From NCBI GenBank assembly GCA_009746045.1, contig RPFO01001349.1, positions 1 through 64,000 on the forward strand: 64,000 nucleotides of DNA, given 5' to 3'. The DNA is from Mesostigma viride (Eukaryota; Streptophyta; Mesostigmatophyceae; Mesostigmatales; Mesostigmataceae). Shown here piece after piece: positions 44,835-56,300 of this stretch. The notes beneath the pieces are model-generated. The model made no database searches and had not been told where the DNA came from. It saw only the letters and a list, made by a program, of their open reading frames with translations. The position numbers and the translations under genes are program-made. How positions within the stretch are numbered: position 1 is the stretch's first letter; each line of letters opens with the position of its first letter.

Positions 44835-45087
44835 AAAATGCACATTGCCAGCTTTTACGTCATATCCCATTGAAAAAAAATAGATGAGCCATGAGCCATG
44901 AAACCTGTTCACCCAAATATGGTTTTATCCCATTTGATATATGTTCTACCAATTGTAAGGACATGTAATAAACCTATGAACCAAGGTCATAAGACACGGA
45001 ATGTGTTGATCACAAGGCTGCTAGCCGCAAAGCATGCACCGAGAAGGTAGGGCAGCCATGAAAAATTAAAAGCCACATGCGGCAAGG

Positions 45088-46650
45088 CTAGTCATCAGAG
45101 TCTGAATCAGGAATGATGGGAGGCCGGCGCTTGTGGCGCGGGGTGGCCTTGGCTTGCTTCATTGCCGTGGAACGCTGGGCGACCTGCTTGCGAATGCACT
45201 CAGTAATGTCCGCCTTCCCTCGCGCAATGCTCGCAGGTGGAAGATTTGGCAACTGCACACCGGGGCATGCGCAAAGCGCAGCCTGCACCTCATCAAATCC
45301 CACTATTTCATCGTCGCCATCGGAGTATAGCAGATGGGCCATGTCGTGCTCCTTACTAAAGGCCGTCACATGGCCATGATACCGCTTCTCCCCCGAGTTG
45401 GGGCCCGAAAATATCTTGCATACCAGGGTCCCCACCAACCATTCCGGCTCTGGCACGTCCATGACACGCGATTTGAAAAGTCCCACCGCCGTCTTCTCCG
45501 CCATCGCCGGGGTTCCGTACCCATCCCACTGAATCCAGTCGAGCGAGAGCCCAACAACAGCATCCTTCGTGTGCTGCGTCAATGTGCCACTGCTTGTCAA
45601 GCCCACCCGGCGCACCTTGCCCCCCCCGCACGCCACGAAGACAAGACGATTGTGCTTGCCTTCACTGAAAATGTGTGGGTACCTGTCCTTGTGGCGGCGG
45701 GCAGGGGGAAATGGGCCGAGCTCGGGCTGAAGGGCGAAAACCGCGTTGTGTACGAGTGCGAGCCGTAGCACTCAAGTTCAACCACGGCGTCTGGCGATAA
45801 GTCGCCGGTGATGTTGCGGGCCACCACGTACAGCAAAGGAGTGAAAGGCATTAGGGGGCTGCACAGAAGATCGCAGCTGTCCTTTAATAGCCCCGGATGT
45901 TGACACATCATCGGCTTCCCCACGTCCTCGATGCCCTCCCATGCTGCAGCGGATGCTTGCTTTAGCGCGACCGCTGCATCCTCTGCGCGTCGCACAGTGC
46001 TCAGGGCTAGCGGGCCGCCCCGCGTGGACAACGGGGTCAACCAGCGGCACGAAGCAACGAGCACCCTCCAATGCTAGACGCGTTTCCGCATCCAGGTCAG
46101 TGGTGGCACTCGGGCCTGCTCCGCTCTGATTGGGTCGCCGCAGCGCCTGGATTTCCGCTCTACAGTGTAGTTGGCCCAATATTTGCTGCGCCAATGCAAT
46201 GGCGGCCTCCCAGATTACAAACGACGACAGGGCTTTCTCGGGATCTTGGACGGATGCATCGGCGTTTACAACACCGACCGCGCTGCAACTCCGACTGCCG
46301 CGATCACGTCGGCATTTGTAGCGTATTTCAATACTGTCGAGGCAGACGATTTTAATCCTATTGTGCGAGCCTCACGGCACCCACCATCTAGATCATCATC
46401 GTCATCACTGATATCGAGATGGTCGACCTGCAAGTCATCACCGTCTACTACGCCCTTGTATGCCTCGTGGGGAATCGACACTGCCTGGGCATAAATTCCG
46501 TCCCCTTGTACGACACGGGCCCATGGTCAGGTCGGGACGTAAGAGGCTCAGCAACACCAAAACGCCGACGAACGTTCGCCAGCAAGCTGCCTCATCCCCT
46601 GCGGCTAAAACAGGGGGCCCAGGGGTCAAGGGTCGACTTCTTCAATGTCC
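45088..46650 (-). pseudogene. Broken minus-strand gene with Tudor-like domain and acidic tail
   Basis: The last open stretch (to the stop at 45,088) has no ATG at its apparent start and joins earlier coding-like stretches in other frames (about 46,480-46,266; 46,270-46,030; 46,064-45,780), so frameshifts or unseen introns are needed. The final part contains GTLVCKIFSGPNSG, YHGHVTAFSKE and LLYSDGDDEIVGFDEVQAAL. This is the G.V.K.F..Y.G.V....LY.DGD.E pattern of plant Tudor-like/chromatin-reader domains, also common in algal transposon ORFs. It ends with a basic stretch and PDSDSDD. Earlier parts include LEGARCFVPLVDPVV and ISDDDDDLDGG. Function unknown; a transposon-derived ORF is a reasonable alternative. 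Confidence 0.4.
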
Positions 46651-46867
46651 AACGACATCCAATTCCAGCGCCCCCCACCATATTCGTCACGGCACTACAT
46701 TTCGCCACCGCGGAAACCCAATTTATGCGAGAATGTGGTTCCGTCAATACGGCGGGGGTTACAAATTCAATTTCGAAGTTCGGCACCGTCGGATACCAGT
46801 AAAGCAACACTTGTTATCTAGAATCGCGCCATTTGGCATCAATTGGCCAGTTCTGAAAATTCGATGA
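46460..46867 (+). CDS. Hypothetical basic ORF, 135 codons
   Basis: ATG-initiated + strand ORF overlapping the upstream end of the broken minus-strand gene. The product is basic and low in obvious motifs (RSGRKRLSNTKTP, ARMWFRQYGGGYKFNFEVRH). I do not recognise it. Only one of the two strands is likely to be real here. Confidence 0.2.
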   Translation: MPRGESTLPGHKFRPLVRHGPMVRSGRKRLSNTKTPTNVRQQAASSPAAKTGGPGVKGRLLQCPTTSNSSAPHHIRHGTTFRHRGNPIYARMWFRQYGGGYKFNFEVRHRRIPVKQHLLSRIAPFGINWPVLKIR

Positions 46868-47490
46868 AATCTCTAGTCCTTGGTCGAATATTTCCCTCCG
46901 ATTCCGATGACGAAATTTGAGTACGAATTTCTTAGTACAGTCCACCGTTTTGTTCGGTTCAGTATATTCCCACGCCGCTTGCTGACCTGACGGAGGCCGA
47001 ATTCGTACTGAACACTAGCGAAAGTGCGCTCGATACTAAAAATTGCTACTTCCGAGATGTCTGACGGAATTCCTGCTAGGTCCATGCTTTGGTACTGGAC
47101 GGATGCTGAAATTCACTGTGGCTCTGTCCGAACGAGGAAAATTGTCAGAAATCTACTCTCGATACGAACGCAACGAAATTTCCTAGTATCTGACGCTCGG
47201 AGATCTGCCACCGTTTTCCCCTACTAGACCGAACCACATTCCCCGCTAAAAAAGGTGTCCTAGGCGGCGAAATGTAGTGGCGCCTCAAATAGTCTGAACC
47301 TTCACGACCGCCCATGGCAGCTCTCGCGAGCGATTATTCTAGCTCCGCAAAATTATTGCAATCAGCCAATTTGATCGAATTCACCATCGTCTCGCTCGGG
47401 GTTGGCACGCCTCTCCCAATGATGCCTCTCCTGCCTCTTTTGTGGCTCGATCTTCCACCGACTCAGCGCGGCGTATGAAAGTTCCATTCA
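46868..47490. other. Intergenic
   Basis: No gene is seen; balanced base composition with several ATTC/GAATTC words like those of the array that follows. Confidence 0.4.
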
Positions 47491-48440
47491 TGCAGAATTC
47501 ATTCACCGACCCCCAACACTGACCGTACAGCCAGAACATACGAAAAGGTCTTGCATTCTCAATGAAAATGGGCTGTAACGGCATTCCATTGAGAATTCCA
47601 TTCAGAACTCATTCACCGACCCCCAACACTGACCGTACAGCCTGAATTGGGCTGAACATGCGAAAAGGACTTGCATTCTCAATGAAAATGGGCTGTTGCG
47701 GCATTCCATTGAGAATTCCATTGAGAACTCATTCACCGACCCCCAACACTGACCGTACAGCCTGAACTGGGCTGAACATGCGAAAAGGACTTGCATTCTC
47801 AATGAAAATGGGCTGTTGCGGCATTCCATTGAGAATTCCATTGAGAACTCATTCACCGACCCCCAACACTGACCGTACAGCCTGAACTGGGCTGAACATG
47901 CAAAAAGGTCTTGCATTCTCAATGAAAATGGGCTGTTGCGGCATTCCATTGAGAATTCCATTGAGAACTCATTCAACGACCCCCAACACTGACCGTACAG
48001 CCTGAACTGGGCTGAACATGCAAAAAGGTCTTGCATTCTCAATGAAAATGGGCTGTAACGGCATTCCATTGAGAATTCCATTCAGAACTCATTCACCGAC
48101 CCCCAACACTGACCGTACAGCCTGAATTGGGCTGAACATGCGAAAAGGACTTGCATTCTCAATGAAAATGGGCTGTTGCGGCATTCCATTGAGAATTCCA
48201 TTGAGAACTCATTCACCGACCCCCAACACTGACCGTACAGCCTGAATTGGGCTGAACATGCGAAAAGGACTTGCATTCTCAATGAAAATGGGCTGTTGCG
48301 GCATTCCATTGAGAATTCCATTGAGAACTCATTCAACGACCCCCAACACTGACCGTACAGCCTGAACTGGGCTGAACATGCAAAAAGGTCTTGCATTCTC
48401 AATGAAAATGGGCTGTTGCGGCATTCCATTGAGAATTCCT
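47491..48440. repeat. 120-bp tandem array, about eight units
   Basis: Units begin ATTCACCGACCCCCAACACT; from 47,611 on they recur every 120 bases exactly. The first unit (47,501-47,580) has a short deletion. Each unit includes GGCATTCCATTGAGAATTCC and AATGAAAATGGGCTG. Because 120 is a multiple of 3 the minus strand is open throughout, with a 40-residue repeat (LRMQDLFACSAQFRLYGQCW). Confidence 0.95.
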
Positions 48441-48619
48441 GTTGTGTATTTTTTGCAATTACCAGGGTCAATTACCAAGGTCTCTAGCATTTACCAATTT
48501 TTTCGTAACTAACCCGGAACGCATTGAGTAACTTTTGTAGTATCTCTACTAGCGCACTACTATAGACAGAACAGCAAGCCGGCCCGCCAGCCGCGCCAGG
48601 CCTGCATGTCGCAGGTGCG

Positions 48620-48685
48620 CCGTCACTCGTAATTGCACGGGCGCTTGTAATTGCACGGGCGCTTGTAATTGCACGGGCCACTTCA
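48620..48685. repeat. Short tandem repeat
   Basis: GTAATTGCACGGGCGCTT occurs two to three times in a row (18-bp unit). Confidence 0.8.
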
Positions 48686-48787
48686 GCGCGCTGGAATACC
48701 CCCGGCTGGCGACCTCGCGGGCACGGCCTGACGGCCGTTGAACTTAAAAGTGGTGTAGGGGCGCGTGGTCTGTCATCACGGCTGGAA

Positions 48788-49198
48788 ATGGATGGCTTTC
48801 CGCTGGGGCCAGGGTTTTGGAAAAAAACGAACTTCAAGGGGTCACACATCTATGAACAAAAAAACAAAAAACGCACGAAGGTTGTGTGTTATAAAATACA
48901 GTTCAAGATAGCAGGCAGGAGCGTTTATGCATTGGATGAAAATGGAACCCCCCTGAAATACGACAGCATGCAAAGCGCGTTCATCGCGTATTGCGAAATG
49001 TATCGGGATGGCACTCTGCACCCGGGGTACCATTTGGCGGCAAACGATCTCTACGTTCAGGCGTATCTCGCGTACAACCCGCTCCCAGCAGGTTCGGGTA
49101 ATACCGCTTTCAATAACCTGTGTTATGCAATATTGCAAGATTTTCCTTTTAAAAGCATACGTCCTGTAATTTTAGCTTTCTTACTTCTCCTTTGCTAG
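48788..49198 (+). CDS. Hypothetical protein, 136 codons
   Basis: ATG-initiated ORF. The product begins MDGFPLGPGFWKKTNF, has a basic segment (EQKNKKRTKVVCYKIQFKI) and an aromatic-rich middle (AFIAYCEMYRDGTLHPGYHL). The last ~20 residues are hydrophobic. No family is recognised. It could be a single-exon gene, an exon, or part of a mobile element. It lies just after the 120-bp array. Confidence 0.3.
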   Translation: MDGFPLGPGFWKKTNFKGSHIYEQKNKKRTKVVCYKIQFKIAGRSVYALDENGTPLKYDSMQSAFIAYCEMYRDGTLHPGYHLAANDLYVQAYLAYNPLPAGSGNTAFNNLCYAILQDFPFKSIRPVILAFLLLLC

Positions 49199-49249
49199 TT
49201 TAGCCATCGACCTAGAATTCCTCAGTTTTCTGTTTTCGATTTTCTCGTG

Positions 49250-49541
49250 GTACTTGGCCTTGTTGTTCATCCTCCCAGCTTTGCTGGCCACGGAGATTGG
49301 AGGCGAGGACCAGCAGCAACCGTCCTGGTCACCACCACCACAGCAGCATGCGCAGCCTCAGTCGCCGCCGCAGCAACATCAGCGGCAGCAGTCGCAGCTT
49401 GACCCACAGGCATGGCCTCAGCACCAGCCACCCGTAATGCCGTCGCCGTCGGCATCGCTTCCACCAGCACCGCGACAAGAACAGCAGCGTCAGCACCAGG
49501 AAGAGCAGCAGCCGCGATCTCCGCTGAGTGAGTTGTTATAA
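49250..49541 (+). CDS. Possible Gln/Pro-rich exon with hydrophobic start
   Basis: Open frame reading LALLFILPALLATEIGG (signal-peptide-like) followed by Gln/Pro-rich sequence (QQHAQPQSPPQQHQRQQSQL) to a stop at 49,541. There is no ATG at its head. It may be an exon or chance; no family assigned. Confidence 0.2.
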
Positions 49542-50310
49542 TAAGCAACTTACTTTACGATCATCTTGCAGTCCATCAATATTTCATGTCGTATTTCGAA
49601 AGCGACAAGTTATTCTTTCATATCTAGAAGAGTATTCTATGACCTTTGTTACACTGTGCTCGCCTTGATGCTTTGCCGGCAGTTAGTTCGGCGAAAAAGT
49701 GTAATGAAAATTTTCCTTGCTTTCATAGGGCTATGTGATTAATGTAAGCAAGCCTTGGACTTTGTTGGGCGTGTCTTTGTGAATGATTGTAGAAGGCATT
49801 ATGTGCTGATAGTGGTTGAGCGCTCACCCACTTGCACTGTTTTACTCTGTTATTTGTTGTCAACCATGCTTGCCATGATAAAAATCAAACTAGCAGATGA
49901 CGTGTCGAACCTGCTCAGCAATCTTCAACTCGACGATGAACAACAAGGTGAAGAACATGCAGTGTTTGTTGAGCTTTGTGCCATGGGTGCAATGTTGTCC
50001 TTGGTGCATTACATGCACTTTGGTATTTCTCATAGGCTGTTTTGAATGTTCTTCCCTTTCTTTTCCCTTTCGCTTGAGGATTCAAGGCTTTGCCACAAGA
50101 AATGATTTGGATGCAGAACTTTCAAGCAGTTATTAGGATAAAGTCTCTGTTATGGATTTAGGGCACGTGTTGTTTATTCCCTATTAGTTACCGCTCATCA
50201 ATGTCACTGTTGAAACGATGTTAGTTCTACTCCTCGTTGATGGAGTCCTTAAACACGTTGAAGATATGGTAAGCTTCAATCAGCTTCATGCTTCTCTCAT
50301 GTTCTTGCAA
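49542..50310. other. No gene assigned; possible introns/exons of the lysozyme-like gene
   Basis: Several short ORFs (for example 49,755-50,045 on +) without motifs. If the exon at 50,312 is real, its upstream exons, including the one for the catalytic Glu, should lie here; I could not place them. Confidence 0.3.
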
Positions 50311-50311
50311 G

Positions 50312-50479
50312 AGAGACTGATGGATTATTCCAAATCAACGGCTTGGGTCATGCTGCTGATAAGATGCCGATTTATGTTGATGATGTCTGCGGCCCAAGCA
50401 GTTGCACCAAAGACTTCAAGGCCGCGTGGACGTCAGCGTGGGACTGGGAGGCATGGGTCACATCAAAGGCCTGGGCCAG
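50312..50479 (+). CDS. Lysozyme-like exon (partial gene)
   Basis: Between a TTGCAAG acceptor (50,311) and a GTTAGT donor (50,480) the + frame reads RETDGLFQINGLGHAADKMP, then YVDDVCGPSSCTKDFKAAW and WEAWVTSKAWAR. The ETDGLFQIN motif followed by a Cys pair and Trp-rich helix resembles c-type lysozyme and related muramidases (S/T-DYGIFQIN, C..SC, AWVAW), enzymes that cleave peptidoglycan glycan chains. The catalytic Glu would be in an upstream exon that I did not find, and no downstream exon is identified. Alternatives are another lysozyme-fold protein or a chance reading. Confidence 0.35.
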
Positions 50480-51509
50480 GTTAGTCATTCCTGTAGCATA
50501 CGTTTTAGGCCCTGTGTGGTGGAGCTATGGAGACATATGAATGATATTTTCCTGTTATCATCTACAGCAGCTTAGTCGGTTAGTGTTAAGGGTGCCAAGG
50601 GCACAGTAATCAAGATGTTTGGCAACAACGGCTTTTGGCATGACACCATACGACACCAAACCAAGATTTGGTGCCATTCCCACAGGTGCATGGAAACTGG
50701 GCAAATCAGCTTTTACTCTTACTCACTACGCCTAATGATGTGGCCTTTAAAAGAAACTCTCTAAAAGTGGATGCGGTAGGGCAAGAATTGTAGGGGAAAC
50801 TCTTGTCATCATGGAGTCACACCAAGCAATATGCATATTGAATAATAATGTATCTGTGCTGGTGATGTGATTGTGTCAACCGCTATGTTTTCAGAATGGG
50901 ATGTCTACAATCCTGTTCTGCCCAGGTTGCACTCAAGGAGGGGACGGCCCATCAAGATTCGCAATTTTAATGATTGAGTCAAACCAGCCAGCGTTGTTTT
51001 GGTGAAGCATTCAAAAGCTTCATGGTTCCGACTCCCTGGACTTTTCTTTGCTACGAGAAACGGTTTCATGTCATGGTTGATTAAGTAGTGCGGCAATTCT
51101 CAATGGTGCTGACATGGAGAACTTGGAGATGGAGATGTAATCTATCTAACCTTTCCGGGGCCGTGTCATGATCCGTACTAGTGTGAGCCGCTGGCTCCGC
51201 CCAGCCCATTAAACATCAGTTATGGGCTACGTGGCCTGCCTTGGCGTCGACTGCCGGCCGGCCCCAACAGGCGCCTGCTGCGGCATATATGTCGGGGGGG
51301 AGGGCATGAAACCTTCAACATCTTTTTGTTAGGGGGGAGGGGGTGGGGTGGGTATCTCACTACCATCAGTCATATTAAATCTTAATGCACTCTTCCATGG
51401 ATTTCATTTTTCTTAACGCAAAGAGTGGTGAAGCAATATTGTAAAGCTTAACTCTTGGCCGGCCAATACACGATAATGAAATGAGACAACTTATTGAATT
51501 AGTTATTTA
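50480..51509. other. No gene assigned
   Basis: No convincing coding exon. Contains GGCAC-rich words and a G-rich stretch at 51,290-51,350. Short ORF at 51,096-50,905 (-) is unsupported. Confidence 0.35.
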
Positions 51510-51650
51510 AGAACATAACTCCGTTGGGAGTACAGTAAAACATGGCCTTGAGGAGGGGCCTATGGTTTTTAATACATTGTGGGCTACAACCTACAGGTGG
51601 GGGTTGTAAACAGCCACCTACTCTGGGTGCACCTGCACCTGCATGTATTC
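51510..51650 (+). repeat. Dispersed repeat (38,888 family)
   Basis: ACTCCGTTGGGAGTACAGTA, CTTGAGGAGGGGCCTATGG, ACATTGTGGGCTACAACC, TGTAAACAGCCACC and CTCTGGGTGCACCTGC align with the copies at 38,888 and 41,750. Confidence 0.7.
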
Positions 51651-51989
51651 CAGCAGCTAAGGTGCGGACATGGGGTGGAAGTGATTGTGGCTAGGCAATA
51701 GCTAGGGCATGGCATCTCAAGTCAGCCGACTCTCTGCATGGTCCAAAGCATGACTAAATACTACGGAATGGTAATGCATCAGCTGGTGTGGACCCCATCA
51801 TAGGCATACATGAAGTGAGACACATGAAGTGAGACATGTATGCCTGGACGCATGGCGATCCAAGTACGTCGTGGAAGGACTAGGGTAGGAGTCTAGGGTT
51901 TAGACGCGAAGGCCGCGGGAGCCGCGTGGCTATCTCTAGGAAGACCTGCATGGAGGGAGACAGAGGGTAACAAGAAAGGTTGATAGGGA

Positions 51990-52035
51990 AAACACACACA
52001 CATACACACACATACACACACACACACACCAACAA
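51990..52035. repeat. (AC)n microsatellite
   Basis: ACACACAC with TACAC interruptions, then an A run at 52,034-52,043. Confidence 0.9.
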
Positions 52036-52264
52036 AAAAAAAAACTAAGAAGGAAAAGTGGGAGCGCATACACACATACACGAAGGGGCTAAAAGAAACA
52101 GTAAGGAGGATGCATTACAGCGGAGCCTGTGGGGGCTCCGCGTGTGACCAAGTATGGCATTCATAGCGATTCGGGCCGCGGTGCCCACACCCCTGTAACT
52201 AGGACCTAGATAGCTTATACCATCCATTCCATCCCATGTTCCCCTCCCACTGAGGACTTATGCT

Positions 52265-52320
52265 CACGTGACGCAGTCACGTGTCTATTAATTAATTAAT
52301 TAATTAATTAATTACAAAGG
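52265..52320. repeat. Palindrome plus (TTAA)n run
   Basis: CACGTGACGCAGTCACGTG at 52,265-52,283 (same palindrome as in the mini-element) is followed by about eight ATTA units, then by A/G-rich microsatellite to about 52,440. Confidence 0.85.
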
Positions 52321-52589
52321 GGAAAAGAAAAAAAGAAAAAGAAAGAAAGAAAGAAAGAAAGAAGAAAAGAAAATGTAAATAGTAATAAGATGAACAATAA
52401 TAAATAAAGACGGTAATATTAATAACAAAAACAAAAAGGGAATAAAGAAATTGGTCGTTGGTCATTGCTGGGATATGTACAAGGCCACGTTGGCTTTAAG
52501 CCTTACTATTATACACTACGCGCCTTAATTGAGCTAAGTCCCCTTGGCTGGGGTTGTTGAGGGTGTTGAGGCAGCAGGGGCCGCCTGCA

Positions 52590-52916
52590 AGGGCTTGTGG
52601 TCAACGTAGATGACCGCCCTCCAGTATACCGGCCTCTTCCCTGCTGTCTGCCGGAGCTGGAGCTAGGTCCGCCATATAGGTCCCGTCGCCGTTGTTGCTG
52701 CGCCAAGGTCAAGTCATCGCCCAGCATGTGGGGTGGGGAGTCGTCGCCCAGCATGTGGGGGAGTCCTCACGAGCTGCTTGTGACGTTTGAGTAACAAAGC
52801 TTGTCCGCCATGTGCTCAAAGATAAGCAGCAACGGAGGCGGTCCCGCCTTACCCCGCGAGCGGGGAAGGCGGAGGGCGTCCAGCTTGAGCTCACCAATGA
52901 GGGCCATGGGGGCAAG
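52590..52916 (-). pseudogene. LINE ORF1 fragment
   Basis: The minus frames read LDALRLPRSRGKAGPPPLLL, then GDDLTLAQQQRRRDLYGG, matching RLPHPRAKAGPPPVVLTFSD and DDLTPAQQQQRRDQWPDY of the 5.4-kb copy. A frame break at the duplicated CCCAGCATGTGGGG segment (52,720-52,760) shows decay. Confidence 0.6.
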
Positions 52917-52936
52917 GATATAGTCCGTAAACGCCA

Positions 52937-53347
52937 GTGCTTGCAAGCTTCTCGTCCGGAGTTCTCACCTTAATACCACCCACACCACGCAGACCGACAC
53001 TGACCGCAAGCTGTGCGCATCGCGGAGCTGCTGCACTGAAGGAGCTGGATTCAGTCGAAGACAACCCAGCCAAGCGGGCTCATGCGGCCGAGGCAGTAGA
53101 GCAGCTGCTCAGGGCGGCCAAGCGGGTGCGACAGGGCAAGTGGTCGGAGGGGTGTGGCCCCTCGTCCTCACGCCCGAGGTCACTACCTGACGATGATGGT
53201 GACGAGGGTCGGGGAGGTGATGAACACAGAGGGGGGAAGGTCCTTCGGGCACCGGGGGCATGGCGGGAGCTAGCCAGCCACGCTGGAGCACAACACCAGC
53301 GACAACCATCCCAGCAGCATGTTCAGCAGCAGCAACAGTAGCAGCAG

Positions 53348-53378
<31 letters not shown>

Positions 53379-56300
53379 TGCAGCAACAGCAACAGCAACC
53401 GCAGCAGCAGCAGCAGCAGCAACAACCCCAACCTCAAGCGGCAGTCGCTGTCCCACAGCGACCAAGGTTTGATGCATCACGTAGGGAGGATAGGATTACC
53501 TTCCCAGGTCTAGCTGAGGGGTTCACGCAGGAGGATGCACTTGAGTTCCTTTTCAAAATAGAACATCCTGGTCCCATGACAAGATTCGTGATTGGTTTCC
53601 TGCTTTTCGTGTGTCCAACACGGTACACCAATCTGCACCTAGCAAATGGTACAGATGTATGAGAGGAAAGCCAGCCACACCAGGGGCACAGGAGGTGCAG
53701 GTCTTCACAGACTTCATAGCAGACCTGACAGGGTCGTTGACTAAGGGGGAGCACCTGCAGGCTATCAAGGGGTTCAACTGGCTGTCCTCGTATAAGGTCA
53801 ATAAGTCTGACTACATGCGTGACTGTCAACATTGAGCAGTACGTCCTATACATTGACAGGGACAAGGAGCTTAAGAAGTTAAACTCCAAGTAACTCGTTC
53901 ATACATGGCTCACCAAAGCTGAACTGGACAAGAACACCAATGCAGTCCTGCTGGCAGGTCTCAAAAGATAAGTGGGATGACTTTAGGGGGGCAATGTTGT
54001 TTATCCAGCAAAGCCTAGAACCCTTCTCCACTGTCAAAGAAGACAAGGTCAACAAGGTGCAAGGAGGGGGGGGAAGTCAGGAAGGTGCAGGAGGTCCCAG
54101 CAGGAAGAAGCTAATCCAGGAAGTGGTGGCTCAGGTGAAGGCAGTCTTCAAAGAGGTAAACAGAAGGGGGGGGTCATCCAATTAGCAGAAGGGTAAGTGA
54201 GAGAAGGGCATGGGAACCCAGGCAACAAGGCAGGGTCTTCCCAGGGGACTAGCCAGAAAGGTAAGCCCCATGATTCCTCTGCGTATTGCACCAGATGCTC
54301 GTGCAAGGGTCACGTAAGGGATGATTGCTGGAAGGGCAAACCTGAACATGGCTCTGATGTTCAGGTGTGCCCAGGATGCTGGGAGCCACGACACCCGTTA
54401 CCTGCAGGTGGACGCTGCAACAAGCCCAGCCGGGAAGGGAGCCTCAGCGGGGCGCCCCTCTAAGCAAGCCAGCACTCTGGAGGATTGTAAGTCTCCTGTC
54501 CCCTGGTTTATCAATGGCCGTGTACCTTCAATCTGCTTAGTGTTGCCTGAAAGTGAGGAAGTAGACCGGGAGCTGGCTTATGATATGACATTGGCTCAGG
54601 TGGCCCAGGACCCTACTATAGCCTCCTTAGATGCTGCAGCCGGCAGATAAGGTTATTTCCTATGCCAAGTTAGTTCATGCAACAGCTGCACAAGGCCATG
54701 GGGCATGAAGCAGTGGCAGAAAGGTTGGCCAACAAAATTGAGGGCGGTGACCTGGAACATATGTGCAGGCATGTCAGGAAGCATTGTGAAGCATGCCAAC
54801 TGCATGCACCTAAACCTAAAAGATGGCATGTGGCCACCCCACCTCTGGCTAGGGGAAAGGTAGTAGGGGATGTGATACACGTGGTCAAGGACACGGTGTA
54901 CTTGGTCATCAAAATGCCTGGTCTAGTTTTGTGGTGATAGAACCCTTGCCAGGAATGGCCAATGAACAACTGCACAGGGCCCTGCTGATTGCACTATAGC
55001 ACGGTATCATCCCCAGGAAAAATTAATGCTGGGCCAGCAGTTCACGTGGATACAAAACTATCCTGATCTGCCTAAAGTAGACATTGCTGGGGCTCAAGAT
55101 CATGAACGCCAGGGGATGATTGAACGTACCATGCGTGCTATCAGGAACCTGCTAAAGAAAAATCAGTCGAGGGTAGCAGAGTCCGGAAGCTATGCTGATA
55201 GGACAGCGTGGGCTGCTGAGGTGTGCAGAACTCTGAACACCAAACCCCTCATGTCTTCTCCTTTTGGTGAAATCACGGCAATTGGCCTGCAATCAGGTAG
55301 CTACTCTCAGGAGGTACTAGACCACTACAACACACAAAGGCAGCACTTGGCCAAGTCATGCTGGCAAAAAAGGATAGAAGCAATGGGCACAGGCCTGTGT
55401 TTGAAGTGGGGGATCAGGTACTCTACTATAGGGAGGGGGAAGGGAACAAAGCCCACTCTGGTAGATGGCATGGTCCAGCTGAAATCACTAAGCTGTCAGA
55501 AACAGGTGACACAGTGACCATTCAGCATCACAGAGAGCGAATGGTAATTGGCAAGCAGATAGGCTGAAGCTTTATTACCCTCCTTTGGCAGACGTGTCAG
55601 GGGTAGAATTCTTGGACATGGATTCAGATCGAGCCTCAGTCTGGTGGGTTGGTCTCACCCAGTGAGTTGGCCAGGGACATAGCTGATGCAAGCATCACAA
55701 CCATAGATGCTCCTGTGTTCCTCAGTGGTGCAGCCCCACCACAGCCCAACGGCCCACCTGGGCAGGAGGAACGTGCACTGAATGAGCAGCAGGTCGCTCC
55801 TCACTCATCTCAGGAACAGCCACAAATAGCAGCAGATCTTGTTGTCGCCAGGAATAAATTTGCTGAGGCTGTAAAAGCTCTACACAGAGCACACACTGCC
55901 AAGGCACGTAGCCAAGGCAGCAGGTGCAGCACAAGTTAATGCTGTGGGTGAATCTGATCAGGATCCCGGTATACTGGCAGTAGACACACAGGCACAGGCA
56001 TCATCAGTGCACAAGCTGTATCTGGCCTAAGTCTGCAACGCTCGTCATGGGCTAGAGTGTCAGATTTTTCAGGCAAAACAAAAATGGCAGTCAAAGGCCA
56101 AGTGCTAATTCCCCCACTGGGTGTGCACACTCCCTTCCAAGTAGTAGTAGAGGGCTATACAAGGGGAATGCACTTCTGGGGGAACCATTTGTCTCATACT
56201 CTCATACCCTGGAGTCGTCATCTCAGCAGGGAGGTTGAGCGTGACTGGGGTGGGGCAGGTCACCCTGGACCTGATTTTAAAATTCCTTTAACACAGATCA

